A DNA stretch of 64,000 nucleotides from an uncultured Pseudomonas sp. (GTDB lineage Bacteria; Pseudomonadota; Gammaproteobacteria; Pseudomonadales; Pseudomonadaceae), in contig NZ_CAJYDW010000012.1 of assembly GCF_913774235.1 (NCBI RefSeq), positions 620,001 through 684,000 of the forward strand, in the 5' to 3' direction. A model generated the notes under the pieces. The model saw nothing but the letters and a program-made list of their open reading frames with translations. It was not told the DNA's origin and searched no databases. The position numbers and the translations under genes are program-made. This document shows, piece after piece, positions 23,950 through 32,859 of this stretch; within the stretch, counting starts at the first letter, position 1, and every line of letters starts with the position of its first letter.

Positions 23950-23992
23950 ATTTTACCTATCAAGACAGCGGCTTTGATGGGCGCGGTAAAAT
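23950..23992. promoter_or_regulatory. Nested dyad before the S1-protein gene
   Basis: ATTTTACC (23950-23957) pairs with GGTAAAAT (23985-23992), and inside it ATCAA (23959-23963) pairs with TTGAT (23974-23978). It lies 28 bp before the S1-protein start, between divergent genes. It could be an RNA hairpin in the leader or a regulator site. Confidence 0.4.
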
Positions 23993-24020
23993 GGTCCGTT
24001 TTCTACAGGAGTCTCCACTC

Positions 24021-24872
24021 ATGGCCTTGCTGGGTCGCTTCAACAGCTTGCAGATCTTGCGTAACACTCCCATCGGCCTGTTCCTCGATGCCGGCAGCGA
24101 CGGCGAGGTATTGCTGCCCCGTCGCTATGCGCCGCGCGACGAGCCCTGCGCCGAAGGCGACTGGCTCAATGTCTTCCTCTATCTGGACAGCGAGGATCGC
24201 CTGATCGCCACCACCGAGAAGCCGCGGGTGCAGGTCGGCGGCTTCGCCAGCCTGCGCGTGGTGGCAGTGGAACGGGTCGGTATCTTCCTCGATTGGGGCC
24301 TGCCCAAGGATCTGCTGCTACCGCACTCCGAAGAGAAGCGCCCGCTGCAGGTCGGCGATCACTGCGTAGTGCACGTGCACCTGGACGCCCGCACCCGGCG
24401 GATCGTCGCCACGGCCCGCCTGGATCGCTACCTGGACCGTGAACCGCCACGCTACAAGGTCGGCCAGCCGGTGCCGCTCCTGGTGGTCGAGCAGACCGAC
24501 CTGGGTCACAAGGTCATCGTCGACAACAAGCATTGGGGCCTGGTGCATCGCAACGAGGCGTTCAAGCCGCTGCGCCCGGGGCAGCGCGAGCGCGGCTTCA
24601 TCCGTGAGGTGCGGGCGGACGGCAAGATCAGCCTGACGCTGCAGCCCCAGGGCGCCGCGGCCGGCGCCGATCTGGCCGAGCAGATCGTCGATCTGGCGAA
24701 GGCCCGGGGTGGCGTGCTGGAGGTCAGCGATGCCAGTCCGCCGGCGCTGATCCATCAACTGTTCGGTGTCAGCAAGGGCAACTTCAAGAAGGCCATCGGC
24801 CATCTCTATCGCCAGGGCCGCATCGTCATCGAGGACGACCGGATTTCCGTTCGCGAGGACGCCGCGGACTAG
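24021..24872 (+). CDS. CvfB-family S1 RNA-binding protein
   Basis: 283 residues. Three S1-like OB domains (roughly 5-65, 70-130, 145-215) and a C-terminal winged helix ([26 protein letters not shown]), the CvfB/YitL layout. CvfB of Staphylococcus binds RNA and affects virulence gene expression; the role in Pseudomonas is not settled. AGGAG nine bases before the ATG at 24021 decides the start, although the frame stays open to 23823. Its 3' end overlaps the convergent helicase gene by 47 bp. Confidence 0.85.
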   Translation: MALLGRFNSLQILRNTPIGLFLDAGSDGEVLLPRRYAPRDEPCAEGDWLNVFLYLDSEDRLIATTEKPRVQVGGFASLRVVAVERVGIFLDWGLPKDLLLPHSEEKRPLQVGDHCVVHVHLDARTRRIVATARLDRYLDREPPRYKVGQPVPLLVVEQTDLGHKVIVDNKHWGLVHRNEAFKPLRPGQRERGFIREVRADGKISLTLQPQGAAAGADLAEQIVDLAKARGGVLEVSDASPPALIHQLFGVSKGNFKKAIGHLYRQGRIVIEDDRISVREDAAD

Positions 24873-27447
24873 CGGCGCGCCGCGGTGTCAGGTCGCTGTC
24901 ATGGTGGGGCTGAACCAGGGACTCGGGGTCGAAGGCGCGGGCGCGCTCGTCCGGTCCGGCTTCGCGTTCGAGGTCGCCGACCAGACGGGTGATGCGGTCG
25001 GCCAGCTTCTCCGAACTCAGACTCTCGCGCAGCCGCTCGACCATGAGCGGCAGGGCGAACGGCGAGGGTCGCTCCAGGGCGACCAGGCGTAGCGGCAGGG
25101 CGCCGGTGCGGAGCAGCGTCTGCTGCAGGCGGTCGGCATCCAGTTCCTGGCGCAGCACTTCATTCTGCGCCTGGCCGAGCAGCAGGTTGTCCGGGTCGTA
25201 CTGGCGGAACACCTGGTAGAACAGGCTGCTGCTGGCTTGCAGCTGGCGATTGCTCTTGTGGGCGCCGGGATAGCCGGAAAAGATCAGCCCGGAAATTCGC
25301 GCGATCTCGCGGAAGCGGCGCTGGGCCAGTTCGGCGGCGTTGAGGCTGGCGAGGATGTCACCGAGCAGGTCGTCGGTGGTGAAGAGGCTGGCGTCGAGCA
25401 GCTGTGGCCAGTCCAGGCTGACCGGCGAGACCAGTTCCAGGCCGTAGTCGTTGACGGCGATGGAGAAGGTGCAAGGTCGTCGCTGGGCCAGCCGCCAGGC
25501 CAGCAGGCTGGCGAGCCCCAGGTGGGCATGGCGCCCGGCGAAGGGGTAGAGAAAGAGGTGCGAGCCCTCGCGGGACTCCAGGGTCTCGGCGAGCAGGTAG
25601 TGGGCGCTGGGCAGGGCCGACCATTGCCGCTGGATGTCCAGCAGTGGCTGCAGCAGACGCATTTCCGGGCTGTCGTAGCGATCGGCCTCGGCCTCTTCCA
25701 GCAGCGCCAGGACGTGCTTGGCCAGGGTGCCAGAGAGCGGCATGCGGCTACCGCTCCAGCGTGGGATGGCCGCCTTGCGTCCACTGGCCCGGCGCACATA
25801 GACCGTCATGTTCTCCACCCGCACCAGTTCCAGGGTACGGCCAGCGAAGAGAAAGTGATCACCGGGGCGGAGGCGGGCGATGAAGCCTTCCTCGATGTTG
25901 CCCAGGCGATTGCCGCCGCCACCTTTGGCCCAGAACTGCACGTTGAGGCTGGTCTCGCTGACGATGGTGCCTATGCCCAGGCGATGCCGTTTGGCCAGCT
26001 GTTTGTCGGGGACGCGCCAGATCCCCTCGGCATCCGGCTCGGCACGGCGGTAATCGGGATAGGCCGACAGCGAGGCACCGCCGGTGCGGACGAAGGCCAG
26101 GGCCCAGGCGAATTCGCCCTCACTGAGCTCGCGGTAGGCCCAGGCGCTGCGGATCTCCGGCAGCAGGTCGTTCGGGGTGAAGCCGCCGCCGAGGGCCACG
26201 GTCACCAGGTGCTGGACCAGGACGTCCAGCGGCTTGAGCGGGGCGCTGCGCGCTTCGATCTCGCCGGCGGTCACCGCCCGGCGCGCGGCCGCGGCGTCGA
26301 GCAGATCGAGGCTATAGGTGGGCACCAGGGTGGCACGGGAGGCGCGCCCCGGTGCATGGCCGCTACGGCCGGCGCGTTGCAACAGGCGGGCGATGCTCTT
26401 CGGCGAGCCGATCTGCAGCACGCGCTCCACTGGCAGGAAGTCCACGCCCAGGTCCAGGCTGGAGGTGCAGATCACCGCCTTGAGCTGGCCGTTCTTGAGC
26501 CCGGCTTCCACCCACTCGCGCGCCTGTTTCTCGATGGAACCGTGGTGCAGGGCGATCAGGCCGGCCCAGTCGGGACGGGCCTGCAGCAAGGCCTGGTACC
26601 AGAGTTCGGTCTGGGCGCGGGTATTGGTGAAGACCAGGGTGGTAGGGCTGTCGTCGAGTTCGCGGATCACCTGTTGCAGCAGGCGCATGCCCAGATGGCC
26701 GGCCCAGGCGAAGCGCTCGACGCCGCCTTCGGGCAGCAGGGTGTCGACCTGCAGGCGCTTGTCCTGGCGGCCCTGCACCAGATGGCCGGGTGCTCCGGCC
26801 AGCAGGACGTCCAAGGCATGGGCCTGGTTGCCGAGGGTGGCCGACAGGCCCCAGGTGAGCAAGCCGGGATTCCAGCGCCGCAGGCGCGCCAGGGCGAGTT
26901 GTGTCTGGGTGCCGCGCTTGTTGCCCAGGAGCTCGTGCCACTCATCGATGACCACCAGGCGGACCTGGCCCAGGGCTTCCTGGGCATCCTCGCGGGACAG
27001 CAGCAGGGACAGGCTCTCCGGGGTGGTGACCAGGGCCGTCGGCAGGCGACGATTCTGCTTGGCTCGCTCGCTGCTGCCGGTGTCGCCGGTGCGTAGGCCG
27101 AGGGTCCACTCCAGCTCTTCATCGAGTACCGGCCGTTCCAGGGCGCGCAGGGTGTCCGCCGCCAGGGCGCGCATGGGTGTCAGCCAGAGCACCGTGAGCG
27201 GCGGCGGTGCCTGCTTGCGCTTGCTGGGCAGACCCTTGGCGGTAAGGGGTTTGGGCGCCACGAAGGCATCCAGGGCGGCGAGCCAGACGGCGTAGGTCTT
27301 GCCCGAGCCAGTGGTGGCGTGTAGCAGTCCGGATTCCCCGGCGGCGATGGCGCCGGTCACCTCGCGCTGGAAGGGAAAGGCCTTCCAGCCCTGAGCAGCC
27401 AGCCAGCGGCTGCCCGGCCCCTTGCGCGTTCGCTTAGCGGTGGCCAT
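24826..27447 (-). CDS. Lhr-type (ligase-associated) DEXH-box helicase
   Basis: 873 residues, superfamily 2 3'-5' helicase of the Lhr-Core type. Walker [11 protein letters not shown] near residue 45, DEWH box near 170, SATLG near 205, and motif [14 protein letters not shown] near 375, followed by the winged-helix and beta-barrel region of Lhr-Core. In P. putida the family member is encoded with a metallophosphoesterase, a nuclease and a DNA ligase; none of those is next to this gene. It starts 9 bp after dgt, so the two are cotranscribed. The C-terminus is basic and Arg-rich, and the gene tail overlaps the S1-protein gene. Confidence 0.88.
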   Translation of the reverse strand: MATAKRTRKGPGSRWLAAQGWKAFPFQREVTGAIAAGESGLLHATTGSGKTYAVWLAALDAFVAPKPLTAKGLPSKRKQAPPPLTVLWLTPMRALAADTLRALERPVLDEELEWTLGLRTGDTGSSERAKQNRRLPTALVTTPESLSLLLSREDAQEALGQVRLVVIDEWHELLGNKRGTQTQLALARLRRWNPGLLTWGLSATLGNQAHALDVLLAGAPGHLVQGRQDKRLQVDTLLPEGGVERFAWAGHLGMRLLQQVIRELDDSPTTLVFTNTRAQTELWYQALLQARPDWAGLIALHHGSIEKQAREWVEAGLKNGQLKAVICTSSLDLGVDFLPVERVLQIGSPKSIARLLQRAGRSGHAPGRASRATLVPTYSLDLLDAAAARRAVTAGEIEARSAPLKPLDVLVQHLVTVALGGGFTPNDLLPEIRSAWAYRELSEGEFAWALAFVRTGGASLSAYPDYRRAEPDAEGIWRVPDKQLAKRHRLGIGTIVSETSLNVQFWAKGGGGNRLGNIEEGFIARLRPGDHFLFAGRTLELVRVENMTVYVRRASGRKAAIPRWSGSRMPLSGTLAKHVLALLEEAEADRYDSPEMRLLQPLLDIQRQWSALPSAHYLLAETLESREGSHLFLYPFAGRHAHLGLASLLAWRLAQRRPCTFSIAVNDYGLELVSPVSLDWPQLLDASLFTTDDLLGDILASLNAAELAQRRFREIARISGLIFSGYPGAHKSNRQLQASSSLFYQVFRQYDPDNLLLGQAQNEVLRQELDADRLQQTLLRTGALPLRLVALERPSPFALPLMVERLRESLSSEKLADRITRLVGDLEREAGPDERARAFDPESLVQPHHDSDLTPRRAASPRRPRERKSGRPR

Positions 27448-27456
27448 CTGCGCTCC

Positions 27457-28788
27457 TCAGACCTGGCTGGAGCGCCCGGTCATCTCGGCCGCCATGGCGG
27501 TGGCGTAGCTGTCGGTCATGCCGGCGATGAAGTCGATCACCCGCATGAAGGCCTGGTGCAGCGTCCAGGAAGGATCGGGCGCGCTGTTGCCCAGCAGGTC
27601 GAGGATGCGCCGGCTCTTGAACGAGGGTTCGCGGCCGCGATGCTGTTCCAGAGCCGCACCACAGAAGGCATTGAGCAGGATTTCCAGGGTGGTGTAGGCG
27701 CCGATCTCGTGCAGGGTCTTGCGCTTGTCGTGGAAAATCTTCTCCCGCGCCAGGGCCTTGGCACGCTGCACGCAGAGCTTGGCCGGACCGGCCATGTGCT
27801 CGACCAGGTCGTCGCCCAGGGTGCCGGCGAGCAGGGCTTCCTGCTGGTCGACGAAGGCGCGGGCGGTGGCGTTGGTCAGGTGTTCGATGGCCTTGCCGCG
27901 CAGGATGGCCAGCTTGCGCCGCCGCGAATCCTTGGGGCCCAGTTGCCGATAGGTTTCCGGCAGGTCGTCGCCGACCAGGCCCAGCAGCAGCGCCTCGACC
28001 TCGGCATAGTCCAGCAGCTCCATCTCCAGGCCGTCTTCCAGGTCGATGAGGCCGTAGCAGATGTCGTCGGCGGCCTCCATCAGGTAGACCAGTGGATGCC
28101 GAGCCCAACGCTCCGGGCCGAGGAGCGGCAGTTCGAGTTTCTCGGCGATCTGCTCCAGCAGCGGCAGTTCGCTCTGGTAGCAGCCGAACTTGTGCTTCTT
28201 GTAGCCCGGGGCCGCCGCATAGCGGGAGGTCCAGGGATACTTGAGATAGGTGCCGAGGGTGGCGTAGGTGAGGCGGGTGCCGCCGTCGAACTGGTGGTAT
28301 TCGAGCTGGGTCAGCACCCGGAAGCCCTGGGCGTTGCCTTCGAAATGCAGGAAGTCCTGGCGTTCCGGCTCGCTCATGTCGTCCAGCCAACCGCGGCCCG
28401 CGGCCTGGGTGAACCAGTAGCGGATGGCGTCTTCGCCGGAGTGGCCGAACGGCGGATTGCCGATGTCGTGGGCCAGGCAGGCGGACTGCACCACCATGCC
28501 GAGATCGCTGGGGTCGCACCAGTCGGGCAGGGCGCCTCTCAGGCTTTCGCCGACGCGCATGCCCAGCGACCGTCCGACGCAACTGACTTCCAGGCTATGG
28601 GTCAGGCGGGTGTGGATGTGATCGTTGCTGGTGACGGGATGCACCTGGGTCTTGCGGCCCAGCCGGCGGAAGGCGCCGGAGAAGATGATGCGGTCGTGGT
28701 CCTTGTGAAAGGGGCTGCGCCCCAGTTCATCCGGGCTGTGCAGGGGTTTGCCCAGCCGTTCGCGGATAAGAAGTGTCTGCCAGTCCAA
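27457..28788 (-). CDS. dgt: Deoxyguanosinetriphosphate triphosphohydrolase-like protein
   Basis: 443 residues, HD-domain dNTPase that splits dGTP (and often other dNTPs) to nucleoside and triphosphate. Metal ligands are in [10 protein letters not shown] near residue 60 and [14 protein letters not shown] near 110. [12 protein letters not shown] is the family N-terminal mark. The start is a TTG with AGGA five bases upstream, giving [13 protein letters not shown]. It forms a two-gene operon with the Lhr-type helicase, so a dNTP-pool/DNA-repair unit is plausible. Confidence 0.9.
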   Translation of the reverse strand: MDWQTLLIRERLGKPLHSPDELGRSPFHKDHDRIIFSGAFRRLGRKTQVHPVTSNDHIHTRLTHSLEVSCVGRSLGMRVGESLRGALPDWCDPSDLGMVVQSACLAHDIGNPPFGHSGEDAIRYWFTQAAGRGWLDDMSEPERQDFLHFEGNAQGFRVLTQLEYHQFDGGTRLTYATLGTYLKYPWTSRYAAAPGYKKHKFGCYQSELPLLEQIAEKLELPLLGPERWARHPLVYLMEAADDICYGLIDLEDGLEMELLDYAEVEALLLGLVGDDLPETYRQLGPKDSRRRKLAILRGKAIEHLTNATARAFVDQQEALLAGTLGDDLVEHMAGPAKLCVQRAKALAREKIFHDKRKTLHEIGAYTTLEILLNAFCGAALEQHRGREPSFKSRRILDLLGNSAPDPSWTLHQAFMRVIDFIAGMTDSYATAMAAEMTGRSSQV

Positions 28789-28875
28789 GGCCGTCCTCGA
28801 GCTATCACCGGTAGGGGGAGCGCCGGCGATTGCCGTTAAGCGCTTCTGCGTTCTGACCTCGGCAACATACGATCA

Positions 28876-30060
28876 TCACCCCTCACTTGCAAAACCGGGC
28901 AGCAGGCTGGCATCCAAGTCGATGAGCAACAGACGCTGGCCGCTTTCCAGGAACTGGCTGGCGGTCAGGCAGTACTGGTTGGTGGTGGCGTCGCGATAGA
29001 CCGTCGAAAGGGTCAGGCGACGTTCGTTCCAGCCCTCGGCCAGCAGGGCATAGAAGTAGGGACGCCAGGACCAGTTGTGGTTGAGGTAGCGCCGATTCTC
29101 GCGCCAGAACATGCCGTTCCATTCGAGGTTGGGGGTGATCTGGGTACCGCTGCGATCGCACTGGTAGATGCGCAGCAAGCCGGGAAACTCATGGGGATCG
29201 GGGAGGGCGCTCAGCGGTCCGCCCTGTTCTGCCCAGGGTTTCAGGCGGAGCATGAAGTCGGCCAGCCGCTGGCGCAGTTCCAGCATGCGGGTCTGCTCGG
29301 CCAGCTTGGTGTCGACGAAGCGGGTGCGCAGGGCGGCGAAGCGCGCCTGGTACTGTTCGCTGGCCGCGAGTTCGGCGGTAGCCTCGGCGAAGAGGAAGCC
29401 CTGGACATAGCGCGCCCCGCACTCCAGGGCGAAGTCCAGTTCGGCCTCGGTCTCGACGCCCTCGGCGATCAGCCAGCAGCCGGTTCTTTCGGCCATCTGG
29501 GCCAGGGCCTTGACCGCATCGCCGCGGGTGCCGCCACGGGCAGCCGCCTGGAACAGCCGCATGTCCAGCTTGAGGATGTCGGGCTGCAGGTCGAACACCC
29601 GATCCAGTTGCGAGTAGCCGGAACCGAAGTCGTCGATGGCGATGCGGATGCCCATCGCCCGATAGCGTGCCACCGCTTCGATCAGGCGGGGCAGATCGCC
29701 TGCGGCTTCGGTGATCTCGTAGACGATGCGGTGGGGGGCGATCCCGGAGCGCTCCAGCTGCGAGAGGCTGGGCAGGCTGGCGCCGGGCTCCAGCTGGCTG
29801 ATCCAAAGGGGCGAGAGATTGAGGCTCAGGAACCAGTCATCCGGCGCGGCGGCGAAGCGCCGTAGGGCGTCGTCCCGCAGCACGCGGTCGAGCTGCAGCA
29901 GATCGTCGGTCGCCAGGCTAGGATCGGCGAACAAGGGGCCGACCGAGGCATAGGAACCGTCGGGTTGGCGCAGGCGGCCGAGGGCTTCGACGCCGGCGAT
30001 ACGGCCGGTGGCAGTGTCGATGAAGGGTTGAAAGAAGGCAGCGGGCTGGCCTTGCAACAC
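28876..30060 (-). CDS. EAL-domain cyclic-di-GMP phosphodiesterase, YkuI type
   Basis: 394 residues. The EAL domain (about 1-245) keeps the catalytic set: EALGRL, NLSPLW, YEITEA, IDDFGSGYSQL, LKLDM, AEGVE and VQGFLF, so activity is expected. The C-terminal 150 residues (LADFMLRLKPW ... FYALLAEGWNERRLTLSTVYRDATTNQYCLT) resemble the YkuI C-terminal PAS-like sensor. The start is a GTG with AAGGA upstream. No membrane segments; a soluble enzyme. Monocistronic by spacing. Confidence 0.88.
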   Translation of the reverse strand: MLQGQPAAFFQPFIDTATGRIAGVEALGRLRQPDGSYASVGPLFADPSLATDDLLQLDRVLRDDALRRFAAAPDDWFLSLNLSPLWISQLEPGASLPSLSQLERSGIAPHRIVYEITEAAGDLPRLIEAVARYRAMGIRIAIDDFGSGYSQLDRVFDLQPDILKLDMRLFQAAARGGTRGDAVKALAQMAERTGCWLIAEGVETEAELDFALECGARYVQGFLFAEATAELAASEQYQARFAALRTRFVDTKLAEQTRMLELRQRLADFMLRLKPWAEQGGPLSALPDPHEFPGLLRIYQCDRSGTQITPNLEWNGMFWRENRRYLNHNWSWRPYFYALLAEGWNERRLTLSTVYRDATTNQYCLTASQFLESGQRLLLIDLDASLLPGFASEG

Positions 30061-30133
30061 GAGGGAGTCCTTATCTGCGGCAGTAATGCTCGTGCCGGGT
30101 AAAGGGAAAACCTATGCGAGAAGGATGCCACAA

Positions 30134-30164
30134 AACCGAACGGCCCCCTAGGGAGCCGTTGGTT
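30134..30164 (-). terminator. Terminator of the YqjD/YqjE-like operon
   Basis: On the minus strand AACCAACGGC pairs with GCCGTTCGGTT (one bulged base), followed by TTTTGTGG. It lies right at the stop of the 115-residue gene. Confidence 0.6.
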
Positions 30165-30511
30165 CAGCGCGGAGGTGGTAGCGGATGGTCCGTCTGCTGC
30201 TGTTCGCGATGCCGCGTCTGCAGGCGATTGACGATGGGGTAGAGTGCCAGCCCGATACGGGCGAGGCGGCCTACCGCTCCGAGACGCTTGCCGAACAGCG
30301 AGAGGAACACCGTGGCCCCCAGCATCAGCGGCTTCTTCGCCGTGCTGGCGACCTTGTCCTTGTTGGGACGAATCAGATCGCCAATGAGGCTGATGGGGTT
30401 GTGCAGCGGCTGGGCGTTATAGATCAGCTGCTGGCGATACATCTCCATGCGTAGCCTTACCAGCTCCTTGCGCTTCTCACGACTCGTGGCGGCTGTCAGT
30501 GGCTGATTCAT
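30164..30511 (-). CDS. Small basic protein of the YqjD/YqjE-like operon
   Basis: 115 residues, MNQPLTAATSREKRKELVRLRMEMYRQQL..., basic, with one hydrophobic stretch (PLMLGATVFLSLFG) and a His/Gln-rich tail. The position after the YqjE-like gene corresponds to the third member (YqjK-like) of the E. coli yqjCDEK cluster. The start lies in an ATGA overlap with the upstream gene. Sequence similarity to YqjK itself I cannot confirm. Confidence 0.7.
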   Translation of the reverse strand: MNQPLTAATSREKRKELVRLRMEMYRQQLIYNAQPLHNPISLIGDLIRPNKDKVASTAKKPLMLGATVFLSLFGKRLGAVGRLARIGLALYPIVNRLQTRHREQQQTDHPLPPPR

Positions 30512-30897
30512 GGCAGTAGACGCTCCCGGTTGCGATTCAACTCTTCCAGGGTGGCATGGAAGGGGGCTGCGCCCTTGACCAGGCTCAGGGCCCGCACGAT
30601 GCAAATCACCAGCGCCACCGCATAGAAGCCGCACAGCGCCAGGGTGGCAGTCATGCGATGGGTATCCCAGAAGGCGATGATGATCGCCGCGGAAACACCC
30701 ACCAGCACCAGCAGCCCGAAAATCAGGCTAAGCCCGGTGAAGAGGAACAGTTGGAAGGTACGGACCTTCTCTTCCTGCACCTCGATTCCCAGCAACTCGA
30801 GATGACTCTGCAACAACCCGACCACGGCACCCGCGAGGCGCTTGACCGAGGGCTTGGGCGCTTCGTCCGGTAGCTCTCGTGGCGGTGAGGTATCCAT
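30508..30897 (-). CDS. Phage-holin-like membrane protein, YqjE/DUF1469 family
   Basis: 129 residues with two membrane helices (about 48-72 and 80-102) after SHLELLGIEVQEEK, the usual mark of DUF1469. The ATG at 30897 is preferred to 30903 because the GGGGG then has six bases of spacing. It overlaps the next gene in ATGA. With the DUF883 gene upstream it forms the YqjD-YqjE pair found in many proteobacteria, thought to associate ribosomes with the membrane and to be stress-induced. Confidence 0.82.
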   Translation of the reverse strand: MDTSPPRELPDEAPKPSVKRLAGAVVGLLQSHLELLGIEVQEEKVRTFQLFLFTGLSLIFGLLVLVGVSAAIIIAFWDTHRMTATLALCGFYAVALVICIVRALSLVKGAAPFHATLEELNRNRERLLP

Positions 30898-30912
30898 GGA
30901 CATCCCCCAGGC

Positions 30913-31308
30913 TCAGCGGCGCGAAGCCAGCAGGCCGATCAGAAAGCCAACACCGGCGGCGATGCCCAGGGCCTTGAACGGATTGTCGACCACGTATTCC
31001 TCGGTGGTCTCCTTGGCGGCGACCCCCTGGCGATAGAGGTCTTCCTGCTTGGTCTTGAGCACCTCGCGGGAGCGCTCCAGGCTGGAGCTCAGCTTGGCGC
31101 GCAGCTCGTCAGCCTGCTCGCCGGCGATGCTGGCGGTGTGCTTGAGCAATTGCTCGGCATCGGCCAGCAGGGTGTGGAATTCATCGGTAAGCGCCTGCTC
31201 GGCTTCGCCGAGATGACGACGGACCCGCTCGGCGTTGTGCGTGTGCGCCTGCTTGTCGATGTCGGCGGCGAGCTCGTCTTTGATCACGGGAGGGATTTTG
31301 TCGGTCAT
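30913..31308 (-). CDS. YqjD/ElaB-type DUF883 protein
   Basis: 131 residues, long amphipathic helix (about 25-95) followed by a C-terminal membrane anchor (VDNPFKALGIAAGVGFLIGLLASRR). This is the ElaB/YqjD/YgaM family, which in E. coli binds ribosomes in stationary phase. AGGAG stands before the ATG. First gene of the three-gene operon and preceded by an AlgU-like promoter (31349-31377). Confidence 0.88.
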   Translation of the reverse strand: MTDKIPPVIKDELAADIDKQAHTHNAERVRRHLGEAEQALTDEFHTLLADAEQLLKHTASIAGEQADELRAKLSSSLERSREVLKTKQEDLYRQGVAAKETTEEYVVDNPFKALGIAAGVGFLIGLLASRR

Positions 31309-31630
31309 GGCACGCTCCTGTCAGATGTTGGGTATCCGTTTCAGCCCTTTCGAGTGAGCGCCCGGAGCAAAGGTTCCTCGCGCCAGAGCCCGCCCGCGGC
31401 TGGTCGCTGTCGGCAACGCTACGCTTCAGGCCCGCGCTGCCGCGTCGCGCTGCGCTTCGCTGGAAAAGTTCCGGGCGCTTACTCAATAGCCGCCGTGGCT
31501 CACAAATTCAAGCGCTAGCGCCATTGGTCGACTTATTCAAGTCCCCGACGAGAACTTTGCTGTTTTTATCACTGTCAGTTGCGTCGTATTTCATCGTCCA
31601 TGCACTTCTAGACAAATAAAAGGGGGAAGA
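31309..31630. other. Intergenic region between the DUF883 and DUF3509 genes
   Basis: 322 bp. Left part holds the AlgU-like promoter and leader of the DUF883 operon. The middle (31380-31480) is GC-rich with GCGCTGC-type repeats and no credible gene. The right part (31500-31620) is AT-richer and should contain the promoter of the DUF3509 gene, with GGGGGAAG as its ribosome site. No RNA gene recognised. Confidence 0.5.
31349..31377 (-). promoter_or_regulatory. Possible AlgU/RpoE-type promoter of the DUF883 operon
   Basis: On the minus strand GGAACCT (31377-31371), a 17-bp spacer and TCGAA (31353-31349) resemble the extracytoplasmic-stress consensus GAACTT-N16-17-TCTGA. The start would fall about 33 bases before the ATG. 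Envelope-stress control would suit these membrane proteins. Confidence 0.35.
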
Positions 31631-31918
31631 ATGGAAAACGCCATCGATAGACTCACGGCCGCTTTCAGTACCTATAAATGCTCGGTGACGGCACCGCGTC
31701 CCGACGGCAGCATCGTGTTGACAGTACAAGACCAGCAGTGCGACGACGCCCGCGTCAATCGGGTGATCAGCGCTCGGCAACTCGGTGAAAGCCAGCTGCT
31801 CAAGACGGTGATCGACGAAGTGCGCAAGGACGTTTCCCTGCGTGCCGGCGCGCTGGCTCCGCAATCGATGGCCGTCTTGCGCGCCACCGGCGCCAACATG
31901 CTGAGATACTCGGAGTAA
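31631..31918 (+). CDS. DUF3509 family protein, copy A
   Basis: 95 residues, small soluble protein with pattern MENAIDRLTAAFSTYKCSVTAPRPDGSIVLTV...ISARQL...LLKTVIDEVRKD, the DUF3509 family seen mainly in pseudomonads. Function unknown. GGGGGAAG precedes the ATG. A paralogue in opposite orientation lies 560 bp away (32481-32762). Confidence 0.8.
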   Translation: MENAIDRLTAAFSTYKCSVTAPRPDGSIVLTVQDQQCDDARVNRVISARQLGESQLLKTVIDEVRKDVSLRAGALAPQSMAVLRATGANMLRYSE

Positions 31919-32042
31919 TAACTGCCGAGAAGAGGTTCAGACCGAGACTTGCAGTACGGATGCGCCCGCATTCGTTGGTCTCGAACGCTGAACGACAGTC
32001 CCGCGCCAAGCGGCGGCTGAGCGAATCGTAAAACCTATTGGG

Positions 32043-32456
32043 TTAGCTCTTGCACTTGAGCAGGCGACAGCTGGCGCACGGTAATAGTGCGGCGGGCGCG
32101 CTGTACATGGGGCAGGCGATATCCGCCACACCCCAGGAGGGGAAGCCTTGGCCTGCCTGCGTAGCGGCCAGCCGTGCATTGGCGATGATCCCATTGAGCA
32201 ATTCCTCTTCCCGATACAGCGCTTGGCGCAGTGCCGGCGAGCGATAGAGGATGCGTCCGCATCTGTCGAGCAGGGTGAAGGAGAAGCGGCCGAAGCGATC
32301 CGGCAGGGTGGGCCAGACCTTCAGCGGTGCCAGCTGCTCATCGAGTCGCGCGCAGGTCAGCTGGTAGACGGAAGCCTCGGCGGCTTCGGTACCGGGCAGG
32401 GGAGCATCGAACAGGGCAGCGGGGTTCGTCGGATACAGCAGACTGACACCGTCCAT
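32043..32456 (-). CDS. Hypothetical protein with Cys-rich tail
   Basis: 137 residues from the ATG at 32456 (AGAGG upstream); an ATG at 32474 would add six. Soluble, mixed composition, containing WPTLPDRFGRFSFTLLDRCGRILYRSP, and ending in CPMYSAPAALLPCASCRLLKCKS with five cysteines, which could bind metal. I do not recognise the family. It follows the DUF3509 copy B gene by 24 bp on the same strand, so the two are probably cotranscribed. Confidence 0.6.
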   Translation of the reverse strand: MDGVSLLYPTNPAALFDAPLPGTEAAEASVYQLTCARLDEQLAPLKVWPTLPDRFGRFSFTLLDRCGRILYRSPALRQALYREEELLNGIIANARLAATQAGQGFPSWGVADIACPMYSAPAALLPCASCRLLKCKS

Positions 32457-32480
32457 GGTTTGTGTGCCTCTCATCCTGAT

Positions 32481-32762
32481 TCAGTTCGCGACGGACAGGC
32501 GATTGGCGCCATTGCCGCCGTTGGCCAGCAGCGCCGTGACGCCCTGTCCCGCGTCTATCGCCATGCCGAGGCGGATGCTGTCGATCAGCCGTGCCAGGCG
32601 CGTCCGGTCGTGCAACTGCTGCTTGCTGATCAGGCGTTTCACCTTGATACCCGTGTCGTCGGACAGCGTCAGGCTGACGCTGCCGTCGAGGCGCTCGATA
32701 CGGAAATTGACCCGATAGTCTTGCTCGAAAGCCGCGGCGATGAGTTGGAAAGGATTATCCAT
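32481..32762 (-). CDS. DUF3509 family protein, copy B
   Basis: 93 residues, MDNPFQLIAAAFEQDYRVNFRIERLDGSVSLTLSD..., aligns by eye along its length with copy A at 31631 (LIAAAF/LTAAF, LDGSVSLTL/PDGSIVLTV, ISKQQL/ISARQL, ANGGNGAN/ATGANM). The ATG at 32762 is chosen for that alignment; the ribosome site is weak. First gene of a pair with the Cys-tail protein. Confidence 0.75.
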   Translation of the reverse strand: MDNPFQLIAAAFEQDYRVNFRIERLDGSVSLTLSDDTGIKVKRLISKQQLHDRTRLARLIDSIRLGMAIDAGQGVTALLANGGNGANRLSVAN

Positions 32763-32859
32763 GGCGTACCTGACTGGCATGAGCGGGGTCAGAGCCATTG
32801 ACTTCGCTGGGCGGACGTAGTTCTGGATCAATCTTCAGAAGTATGACCGACGGCCCGTT

